Shown one piece after another: positions 1 through 5,196 of a stretch of 6,939 bases of DNA. This stretch comes from an uncultured Actinomycetes bacterium (GTDB lineage Bacteria; Actinomycetota; Actinomycetes; S36-B12), in contig CAINGG010000380.1 in the NCBI GenBank assembly GCA_903848435.1, forward strand, positions 1-6,939, given 5' to 3'. Numbering within the stretch: position 1 is the first letter of the stretch; each line of letters opens with the position of its first letter. The notes beneath the pieces were generated by a model. It saw nothing but the letters and a program-made list of their open reading frames with translations, was not told where the DNA came from and did no database searches. Position numbers and translations under genes: made by a program.

Positions 1-1
1 G

Positions 2-379
2 AACGTCCTGGGCGGTCCGCTGCAGGAGTGCGGGCGCGACCCGGTGACCGGTTTCTATCGCGACGGCTGCTGCTCGACCGGCCCGGACGACCTGGGATCG
101 CACACGGTGTGCGCGGTCGCTACGGCAGAGTTCCTCGACCATCAACTGAAGACGGGCAACGACCTGGTCACCCCGCACCCCGCCTATCGCTTCCCGGGGC
201 TGAAGCCCGGGGATCGCTGGTGCGTGTGCGCGAGCCGGTGGCTGCACGCCTATCAGGACGGAGCCGCCGCACCCGTGGTCCTCGCGTCGACCAACGCGGC
301 TGCCCTGCGCATCGTGCCGCTGGAGGCCTTGCAGGAGCACGCCGTCGACGTCCCCGAGTCTCCCGCAGACCTGGCCTAG
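2..379 (+). CDS. DUF2237 family protein, 3' part
   Basis: This is the C-terminal 125 residues of a gene whose start lies before the window; the frame is open from base 2 to the TAG at 377-379. It matches the conserved core of the DUF2237 family: NVLGGPLQEC at the left edge, then TGFYRDGCC, HTVCAV, GNDLVTP, FPGLKPGDRWCVCA and PVVLASTNAAALRIVPLE. Family members are small soluble proteins of roughly 120-130 residues, so probably only a few N-terminal residues are missing. The function is unknown. The visible fragment has six cysteines (fragment positions 10, 23, 24, 37, 74 and 76), including the adjacent pair in DGCC and the WCVC motif, which suggests metal binding or a structural/redox role; that is inference. 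There is no signal peptide or membrane segment in the visible part. The next gene begins 17 nt downstream on the same strand but appears to have its own promoter. Confidence 0.9.
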   Translation, partial: NVLGGPLQECGRDPVTGFYRDGCCSTGPDDLGSHTVCAVATAEFLDHQLKTGNDLVTPHPAYRFPGLKPGDRWCVCASRWLHAYQDGAAAPVVLASTNAAALRIVPLEALQEHAVDVPESPADLA

Positions 380-384
380 CGGCG

Positions 385-396
385 TACGCTCCCGAC
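385..396 (+). promoter_or_regulatory. -10 element of probable leaderless promoter
   Basis: TACGCT (385-390) fits the actinobacterial -10 pattern TANNNT. It is followed by exactly six bases and then the ATG at 397, so transcription would start at or beside the A of the start codon. No Shine-Dalgarno-like sequence precedes that ATG, and no convincing -35 is visible at the usual distance. The site lies wholly in the 17-nt gap after the DUF2237 stop codon. Confidence 0.55.
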
Positions 397-1686
397 ATGA
401 CCACCACCGCGGGTCCAGACCTCGACACCGCGCTGCTCGAAGCGCGGCAGCGCTACGCCGAGAGCCGGCCTGTCACGGCCCGCATGCACGAGGAGGCATG
501 CGAGGTCATGCCCGGCGGCAACACGCGCACTGTGCTCTACCACGGTCCCTTCCCGCTGCGCATGGCTCGCGGCTGGGGTTCGCGCCTGGTCGACGTGGAT
601 GGATTCGAGTACGTCGACATGCTGGGCGAATACACCGCCGGTCTCTACGGCCACAGCCAGCAGGCCATCCTCGATGCTGTGCGCCGGGCCATGGACGATG
701 GCCTCAGCCTCGCCGGGCACAACGTCTACGAGTCGCGGCTCGCGCGCCTGCTCGTCGAACGCAATCCCGCACTCGAACTCGTCCGCTTCACCAACTCCGG
801 CACCGAGGCCAATCTCATGGCGGTCTCCCTGGCTCGCGTGGTCACTGGCCGCCCGGCGATAGCCGTCGTCTACGGCGGCTATCACGGCGGTCTCATGTAT
901 TTCGGCGGCGGTGGCTCACCGGTCAACGCGCCCTACGAGACGGTCCTCGTGACCTTCAATGACATCGAGGGATCGCGTGCAGCCCTGCGCGCCCAGGCCG
1001 ATCGCCTTGCGGCCGTCGTCGTTGAGCCGGTCCTGGGCTCCGCTGGCTGCATCCCCGCGGATCCGGCGTACTTGACGATGCTGCGCGAGGAGACCGAGTC
1101 GCTCGGCATGCTGCTGATCTTCGACGAGGTCATGACCTCGCGACTGTCGCCGCAGGGCGCGGGTGCGGCCTACGGCATCACTCCCGACCTCATGACGCTG
1201 GGCAAGTACCTCGGGGGCGGCCTGTCCTTCGGAGCATTCGGTGGTCGCGCCGATCTCATGCGGCGTTTCGACCCAACAGCACCCGATGCGCTGCCACACG
1301 CCGGAACCTTCAACAACAACGTGCTGACCATGGCCGCGGGCGTCGCAGGGCTCACCGAGGTGCTGTCCGACGAGCGCATCGACGATCTCAATGCGCGAGG
1401 CGATCGCCTGCGCGACGGACTCAACGAGGTGGTGCCCTCGTACGGCTGGGTCGCGACCGGTAGCGGATCGATGGTGGGACTGCACCCGGTGTCGGGCCCG
1501 GTGACGTGCCCTCAGGACCTTGCTGACGCCGACGATCGACTCCGTGAACTGCTCTTCCTCGATCTGCTGGAGCGCGGCTACTACATGGCGCGCCGCGGCT
1601 TCATCGCCCTGAGCCTGGAGATCACCGATCAGGACGTCGGCGGCTTCATCGATGCGGTGCGCGACAGCCTTGCGACTCGCTCCTAG
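397..1686 (+). CDS. Class III PLP aminotransferase, glutamate-1-semialdehyde aminomutase-like
   Basis: A 429-residue fold-type I PLP enzyme, a normal full length for the class III group. Visible landmarks are MPGGNTRTVLYHG near residue 38, the phosphate-binding FTNSGTEANL (131-140), GGYHGG (160-165), VVVEPVLGSAG (207-217), IFDEVMTSR with the PLP-nitrogen Asp (D243), and TLGKYLGGG with the Schiff-base lysine K270, then HAGTFNNNVLT (301-311). These motifs resemble glutamate-1-semialdehyde 2,1-aminomutase. However, no tetrapyrrole genes are nearby and the N-terminal motif differs from the HemL MPGGVNSP type, so it is more likely one of the HemL-like paralogues often labelled 'aspartate aminotransferase family'. 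Its substrate cannot be assigned. It should be cytosolic. The ATG at 397 is chosen because the family-like N-terminus starts there and a -10 hexamer sits 6 nt upstream. The frame stays open further upstream, but that stretch is DUF2237 coding sequence. The stop codon interlocks with that of ung on the other strand. Confidence 0.9.
   Translation: MTTTAGPDLDTALLEARQRYAESRPVTARMHEEACEVMPGGNTRTVLYHGPFPLRMARGWGSRLVDVDGFEYVDMLGEYTAGLYGHSQQAILDAVRRAMDDGLSLAGHNVYESRLARLLVERNPALELVRFTNSGTEANLMAVSLARVVTGRPAIAVVYGGYHGGLMYFGGGGSPVNAPYETVLVTFNDIEGSRAALRAQADRLAAVVVEPVLGSAGCIPADPAYLTMLREETESLGMLLIFDEVMTSRLSPQGAGAAYGITPDLMTLGKYLGGGLSFGAFGGRADLMRRFDPTAPDALPHAGTFNNNVLTMAAGVAGLTEVLSDERIDDLNARGDRLRDGLNEVVPSYGWVATGSGSMVGLHPVSGPVTCPQDLADADDRLRELLFLDLLERGYYMARRGFIALSLEITDQDVGGFIDAVRDSLATRS
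1683..1686. other. Interlocked convergent stop codons (CTAG)
   Basis: The tetranucleotide CTAG carries both stop codons. TAG at 1684-1686 on the plus strand ends the aminotransferase, and TAG read on the minus strand from 1685 to 1683 ends ung. The two convergent coding regions therefore overlap by four bases with no intergenic DNA. Any transcription terminator for either gene must lie inside the other gene's coding sequence, and I see no convincing hairpin plus T-run nearby. Confidence 0.95.
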
Positions 1687-2360
1687 GGCAGCGACCAGTC
1701 GATCGGCTCGCCGCCGAGCTCCTCGAGCAGATCGTTCGCTCGGCTGAACGGCTTCGACCCGAAGAACCCGCGATCCGCGGACATCGGACTGGGATGCGCA
1801 CTCGCGATCACGGGCGTGTCCTCGAGCAGCGGTTCCAAAGACTGCGCATCGCGTCCCCACAGAATCGCCACGAGCGGCTGGTCACCTCGCTGCACGAGTC
1901 CGCGGATCGCCGTATCGGTGACCTGCTCCCAGCCCTGGCCGCGGTGGCTTCCCGGCTCACCGGCCCGCACGGTCAGCACCCTGTTGAGCAGCATCGCCCC
2001 GCGCTGCGTCCACGGTGAGAGGTCGCCGTTGGCGGGTCGCGCCACTCCTAGGTCGTCGACGAGCTCTCGGTAGATGTTCTGCAGGCTGCGAGGGATGGGT
2101 CGGGTATCGGGGGAGACGGAGAAGGACAGCCCGACGGCATGACCCGGCGTGGGATAGGGATCCTGACCGACGATCAGGACGCGCACCTCGTCGAGCGGTG
2201 TGGAAAATGCGCGCAGGATGCTGTCACCGGCGGGCAGCCAGCGATGCCCCGCGGCGGACTCGGCGCGCAGGAAGTCGCCGAGGCTGGACAGTTGCTCGCG
2301 CTCGGGTTCGAGGACGGGCACCCACGTCGGGTGGACAAGTTCCTCAAGAGGCCGGGCCAT
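1683..2360 (-). CDS. ung: Uracil-DNA glycosylase, family 1
   Basis: Ung removes uracil from DNA, from cytosine deamination or dUMP incorporation, as the first step of base excision repair. The 225-residue protein has the usual bacterial family-1 length and all core motifs: the water-activating loop GQDPYP (65-70, catalytic Asp D67), GLSFSV (77-82), SLQNIYREL (92-100), the uracil-recognition LLN (124-126, N126), the ILWG strand (166-169) and the DNA-minor-groove loop HPSPMS (189-194, catalytic His H189), followed by RGFFGSKPFS. One difference stands out: Met193 occupies the place of the leucine (Leu191 in E. coli Ung) that is pushed into the DNA helix during base flipping. The ATG at 2360 is preferred over the in-frame GTG at 2366, which would lie only one base after the predicted -10 hexamer. 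The gene is divergent from the TDT-family gene and convergent with the aminotransferase. Confidence 0.97.
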   Translation of the reverse strand: MARPLEELVHPTWVPVLEPEREQLSSLGDFLRAESAAGHRWLPAGDSILRAFSTPLDEVRVLIVGQDPYPTPGHAVGLSFSVSPDTRPIPRSLQNIYRELVDDLGVARPANGDLSPWTQRGAMLLNRVLTVRAGEPGSHRGQGWEQVTDTAIRGLVQRGDQPLVAILWGRDAQSLEPLLEDTPVIASAHPSPMSADRGFFGSKPFSRANDLLEELGGEPIDWSLP

Positions 2361-2373
2361 GCGCACGACCGTA
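2361..2373 (-). promoter_or_regulatory. -10 element of probable leaderless ung promoter
   Basis: On the minus strand TACGGT (2373 to 2368) is followed by seven bases and the ung ATG (2360-2358), matching the TANNNT-N6/7-start layout of leaderless actinobacterial genes. No ribosome-binding sequence precedes the ATG. The hexamer lies in the zone where the -35 region of the divergent promoter would be, so the two promoters probably cannot both be occupied at once. Confidence 0.5.
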
Positions 2374-2394
2374 CGACCAGGGGCGGGCGTTCGG

Positions 2395-2406
2395 TACGGT
2401 CGGGGC
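2395..2406 (+). promoter_or_regulatory. -10 element of probable leaderless promoter for TDT-family gene
   Basis: TACGGT (2395-2400) is followed by exactly six bases and the GTG start at 2407. It is the same hexamer as at the divergent ung promoter, with the two elements on opposite strands inside a 46-bp gap. No TTGACA-like -35 is evident. The short G-run before GTG is a poor Shine-Dalgarno match. Confidence 0.5.
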
Positions 2407-3456
2407 GTGTCCGAGCCCTCGATGCGTCATCATCCCGGCTGGTTCGGCTCGGTCATGGCGACCGCGGCCTTGTCAGCGGCGTTCTACGAGGAGTCGGAGG
2501 TCATCGGCGGCCCGGCATTCCCCGTCATGGCCAACGTCTTCCTGGTGCTCGCGACGCTTCTGGTAATCGCACTGACGCCCCTCTATGCCTTGCGCCTGCG
2601 CCGGGTTCGCGGGCTTGCGCAGGAGATCGCTGATCCCGGGACCGGTGCCCTCCTCGCGACCTTCCCGGGAGGGTTGCTCGTCTTCGCGGCGTCCTGGGCG
2701 GTTGTCGGAGCCGCATGGCTTGGCGACGGCTTCGCGCTCACGCTGAGCGCGGTGGTCGCCGTCATCGGCGCCGTCCTCGCGGTGGCGCTCAGCGTCAAGT
2801 GGCTCTCGTCGCTGTCCAGCGCCACGTTCGACCTGGCGGAGGTGAACGGCGGCTGGCTCATCCCGCCCGCCATCAGCCTCATCGTGCCGCTGTGCATCTC
2901 TCCGCAGATGGTCGCGCATCCTGATCAGGCGACCTGGCTGCTTGGCCTCGGCCTGGCCTTCTACGGGATCGGTGCGCTGCTCTTCATCCCGATCTTCACG
3001 CTGATCATCGCGCGCCTGATGCTGCGCCAGCCGCCGCCGAACGCCACCATGCCCGCGCTCTGGACGCCGCTGGCACCGGCCGGCCTCATCGGGCTGTCGC
3101 TGCTGCGCCTGCTGCAGGCAGGTGCGACGGCCGAGGTCATTCCCCAGGACGCTGTCGTCATCGGGGTCGTGCTGTCGGCGATGGGGGTAGGCCTTGGCCT
3201 GTGGTGGGCTGCCTTCGCCACCGTGCGCCTGACCCACGTGCGACGCACCGGCGGGCTGCCGTTCTCGCCCGGCTGGTGGGGCTTCGTCTTCCCGCTCGCC
3301 GCTCTCGAGCTGTCGCTGGGCAACATCGCGGATCTGATGGCCAGCGGCCCCATCCAGGCCGTCGCCTTCGTGGGCTTCGTGTGCCTGCTCGTCGTGTGGA
3401 TCCTCGTCTCCGTGCGTACCACCTCCGCCGTTCTGCGCGGCACTCGTTCTGCGTAG
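2407..3456 (+). CDS. TDT / TehA / SLAC1-family membrane transport protein
   Basis: A 349-residue integral membrane protein of the tellurite-resistance/dicarboxylate transporter (TDT) family, which includes TehA, Mae1 and the plant anion channel SLAC1. About ten hydrophobic helices can be placed: roughly 12-28, 38-62, 84-105, 109-131, 150-166, 176-204, 220-238, 247-275, 288-310 and 316-336. Family-like segments include HHPGWFGSVMATAAL at the N-terminus, FPGGLLVFAASW (86-97), the NGGWLIPPA loop (147-155), PLAPAGLIGLSLL (221-233) and FSPGWWGFVFPLAALE (286-301). Members move anions such as chloride, nitrate, sulfite or C4-dicarboxylates; this sequence does not reveal which, and tellurite resistance should not be assumed from the family name. 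GTG at 2407 is chosen because of the -10 hexamer six bases upstream. ATG at 2422 is an alternative that would still keep the conserved N-terminus. The TAG stop doubles as part of the next gene's predicted -10. Confidence 0.88.
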   Translation: MSEPSMRHHPGWFGSVMATAALSAAFYEESEVIGGPAFPVMANVFLVLATLLVIALTPLYALRLRRVRGLAQEIADPGTGALLATFPGGLLVFAASWAVVGAAWLGDGFALTLSAVVAVIGAVLAVALSVKWLSSLSSATFDLAEVNGGWLIPPAISLIVPLCISPQMVAHPDQATWLLGLGLAFYGIGALLFIPIFTLIIARLMLRQPPPNATMPALWTPLAPAGLIGLSLLRLLQAGATAEVIPQDAVVIGVVLSAMGVGLGLWWAAFATVRLTHVRRTGGLPFSPGWWGFVFPLAALELSLGNIADLMASGPIQAVAFVGFVCLLVVWILVSVRTTSAVLRGTRSA

Positions 3457-3465
3457 GCTGCCGAC
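3454..3465 (+). promoter_or_regulatory. -10 element of probable leaderless mshC promoter, overlapping a stop codon
   Basis: TAGGCT (3454-3459) is followed by six bases and the ATG at 3466. The first three bases of the hexamer are the TAG stop codon of the TDT-family gene, so one trinucleotide would end one gene and begin the promoter of the next. No -35 or ribosome site is apparent. With only nine bases between the two genes, read-through from the upstream gene is also possible. Confidence 0.5.
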
Positions 3466-4587
3466 ATGGGCCATGACCTCCTGCCGCCCGCACCTCTGCG
3501 CCTCGGCGGTGAGCCACTCCCGATGGTTGGGCCCGTGCGCCTCTACGTCTGCGGCGTCACCCCCTATGACGTCACCCACCTCGGTCACGCAGCCACGTTT
3601 GTGTGGGTCGACACCCTCGTGCGCACCCTGCGGGCAGCCAACATGCAGCCCATTGTCACGCGCAACGTCACCGACGTCGACGACGTGCTCACCGAAGCCG
3701 CGCGCCGGGCCGGGTCGCCCTACGACGAGTACGCCGCGATTCACCAATACGCCTTCGATCACGACATGTCCCAGCTCGGCGTACGCCGCCCCGACCATGA
3801 GCCGCGCGCCCACCAGCACATCGGTGACGTCATCCGGCTCGCCCAGGCACTCCTCGATCGAGGCGCGGCCTACGAGGTCGACGGCACGGTCTACTTCCGA
3901 GGGGCGGGGACCGCGTCTGCTGCCGGACTCGATGAGAAGACAGCCCGGGAGCAATTCGTCGAGTTTGGCGAGGATCCTTCCGATCCGGCCAAGGACAACC
4001 CCTTCGACGTGCCGGTCTGGCGCGCCTCGACCGATCCCGACCCGGCGTGGCCGAGCCCCTGGGGCCCTGGTCGCCCTGGCTGGCATGCCGAATGCACGGC
4101 GATGGTGCTGTCGCACTACGGCTCGAGCCTCGACATCCATGCAGGAGGCGCCGACCTCGCCTTCCCGCACCACGCCTACGAATCCGCGCAGGCCGAGGCA
4201 GCCACCGGAGTCGCGCCCTTCGCCAGAGCATGGATGCGCGTGGGCACCGTGCGCATCGGCGGGGAGAAGATGGCGAAGTCCACCGGCAATCTCGTGCTCG
4301 TCGCGGACCTGCTCAAGGAGCACCGGCCGGCGGCCCTGAGACTGATGATCCTCGACCGTCGCTGGTCCGACGCGTGGGACTACTCCGCCGACACCCTTGG
4401 TGCTGCGGAAGGGCAGCTTGACGCGCTGCATGCCGCCGCCGGGCGCCTGGGCGACAGCGAGGCCGCCGAGCGCGAGGTGGTCACTCGCCTCCTGGACGAT
4501 GTCGATGTCTCCGGGGCACTGGCGGTGGCTCTCGAGTCGGGCGGCCGCCCGGCGCGCCTCCTCGTCCAGGTCCTCGGCCTGTCCTAG
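3466..4587 (+). CDS. mshC: Cysteinyl-tRNA synthetase-like ligase, probably mycothiol ligase MshC
   Basis: MshC uses ATP to join L-cysteine to the amino group of GlcN-inositol, the third enzyme step of mycothiol synthesis; it is a cytosolic relative of class I cysteinyl-tRNA synthetase (CysRS). Visible here are the N-terminal YVCGVTPYDVTHLGHA (27-42) with the HIGH-type motif HLGH (38-41), RNVTDVDD (66-73), the substrate-side GPGRPGWHAEC (200-210), DIHAGGADLAFPHH (223-236) and EKMAKSTGNL (267-276), a KMSKS variant with Ala. C29, C210 and H235 align with the zinc ligands of CysRS and MshC. The protein ends soon after the catalytic core (373 residues, against about 410 for MshC and 460 or more for CysRS), so it lacks the CysRS anticodon-binding region. 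GVTPYD...THLGHAAT is typical of MshC. E239, at the fourth zinc-ligand position of E. coli CysRS, and the KMAKS motif leave some doubt; a trimmed CysRS paralogue is the alternative. tetR follows after 2 nt. Confidence 0.75.
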   Translation: MGHDLLPPAPLRLGGEPLPMVGPVRLYVCGVTPYDVTHLGHAATFVWVDTLVRTLRAANMQPIVTRNVTDVDDVLTEAARRAGSPYDEYAAIHQYAFDHDMSQLGVRRPDHEPRAHQHIGDVIRLAQALLDRGAAYEVDGTVYFRGAGTASAAGLDEKTAREQFVEFGEDPSDPAKDNPFDVPVWRASTDPDPAWPSPWGPGRPGWHAECTAMVLSHYGSSLDIHAGGADLAFPHHAYESAQAEAATGVAPFARAWMRVGTVRIGGEKMAKSTGNLVLVADLLKEHRPAALRLMILDRRWSDAWDYSADTLGAAEGQLDALHAAAGRLGDSEAAEREVVTRLLDDVDVSGALAVALESGGRPARLLVQVLGLS

Positions 4588-4589
4588 TC

Positions 4590-5168
4590 ATGGCCCGCAA
4601 GTCCGGCGAGGACCGACGCGTCGAGATCCTCCGCACCGCATCGGAGCTCTTTGCCCGCAATGGATTCCATGGCGTATCGATGGACGAGTTGGGCGCGGCC
4701 ACGGGAGTGAGCGGCCCGGCTCTCTACCGCTATTTCCCCGGCAAGGAGGCCATCCTCTCGGCCATGCTCATCGACATCAGCGAGCGATTGCTCGCAGGTG
4801 GACGCGAGCGGGTCGATGCGGCCGCGAGCCCGTCGCGCGCGCTTCGCTCGCTCGTGGACTTCCACGTCGATTTCGCTCTCGACCATCCCGACCTGATCGA
4901 CGTGCAGGCTCGCGACCTCGATGCCGTCCCGGATGTCGATCGTCGCGCCGTACGGCGTCTCCAGTCGCAATACGTCACGCTCTGGGTCGATGCACTCGTA
5001 GGACAGCGGCCGGAAATGTCGCCGGAGCGAGCACGAGCGGCGGCGCACGCCGTCTTCGGCCTCATCAACTCAACCCCGCACAGCGCCCGCCTATCTCGCC
5101 CGGAGATGGCGGGGTTGTTGCGGGCCATGGCCCTATCGGCTCTTGCCAACGCCCCCGCCGTGGAGTAA
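4590..5168 (+). CDS. TetR-family transcriptional regulator
   Basis: A 192-residue one-component regulator of normal TetR length. The N-terminal DNA-binding domain spans about residues 8-56: RRVEILRTASELFARNGFHG (helix 1 and turn), then the helix-turn-helix VSMDELGAATGVSGPALYRYF (29-49) and GKEAIL. The rest is a helical ligand-binding and dimerisation domain that does not reveal its ligand. An 18-bp palindrome directly after its stop codon, on top of the carboxylase promoter, makes it the obvious local repressor of the carboxylase operon; by inference an acyl-CoA intermediate of that pathway would relieve repression. The ATG lies two bases after the mshC stop with no clear ribosome site, so translation is probably coupled to mshC. 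No copy of the palindrome is visible upstream of tetR or mshC, so simple autoregulation from the usual position is not supported. Confidence 0.93.
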   Translation: MARKSGEDRRVEILRTASELFARNGFHGVSMDELGAATGVSGPALYRYFPGKEAILSAMLIDISERLLAGGRERVDAAASPSRALRSLVDFHVDFALDHPDLIDVQARDLDAVPDVDRRAVRRLQSQYVTLWVDALVGQRPEMSPERARAAAHAVFGLINSTPHSARLSRPEMAGLLRAMALSALANAPAVE

Positions 5169-5171
5169 AGT
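5143..5171 (+). promoter_or_regulatory. Sigma70-type promoter of the carboxylase operon
   Basis: TTGCCA (5143-5148) matches five of six bases of the -35 consensus. It is followed by a 17-bp spacer and TAAAGT (5166-5171), which keeps the TA...T core of a -10. Transcription would start near 5177-5179, giving a leader of about 20 nt that contains the ribosome site. The -35 and spacer lie within the last codons of tetR, and the -10 begins in its TAA stop codon. The palindromic operator covers the last three bases of the -10 and the start site. This is the only promoter in the window with a recognisable -35. Confidence 0.6.
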
Positions 5172-5186
5172 TAACGATCGTTAACT
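5169..5186. promoter_or_regulatory. Perfect 18-bp palindrome, probable TetR-family operator
   Basis: AGTTAACGATCGTTAACT is an exact inverted repeat with no central spacer; symmetry breaks at the next base on each side. Size and symmetry fit a TetR dimer site. It is strikingly A/T-rich beside its G/C-rich surroundings. It overlaps the -10 and predicted start of the carboxylase promoter, so a bound dimer would block RNA polymerase. I find no second copy in the window. Assignment to the adjacent TetR protein rests on position only. Confidence 0.85.
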
Positions 5187-5193
5187 AGGAGGG
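5187..5193 (+). promoter_or_regulatory. Strong Shine-Dalgarno site of the carboxyltransferase gene
   Basis: AGGAGGG starts at the base directly after the palindrome; the AGGAGG core ends four bases before the ATG at 5197. It fixes the start codon. It also contrasts with the four upstream genes whose starts lack such a site. Confidence 0.85.
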
Positions 5194-5196
5194 CGG

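Noticed and set aside
28..396. N-terminal extension of the aminotransferase (in-frame open region back to base 28)
   Set aside because: The region is DUF2237 coding sequence in another frame, the extension is Arg/Pro-rich with no family resemblance, and the ATG at 397 has a well-placed -10.
1706..1719. Hairpin GCTCG-CCGC-CGAGC after the aminotransferase stop as a terminator
   Set aside because: Only a 5-bp stem, no T-run on either strand, and it lies in the conserved coding end of ung; such short stems arise often at this GC content.
916..1860. 314-codon minus-strand open frame antisense to the aminotransferase and overlapping ung in another frame
   Set aside because: It would overlap two confident genes; its translation has no recognisable domain.
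2407..3456. Tellurite resistance as the function of the membrane protein
   Set aside because: The family name comes from overexpressed TehA; members are generally anion channels or transporters, and no other tellurite-resistance gene is present.
2473..4431. Long open frame (652 codons) on the minus strand, antisense to the TDT-family gene and mshC
   Set aside because: It spans two genes with clear family motifs on the plus strand, and its translation is a low-complexity Arg/Gly/His/Glu/Asp-rich mix with no recognisable domain. Such frames are common in high-GC DNA because GC-biased third positions suppress stop codons.
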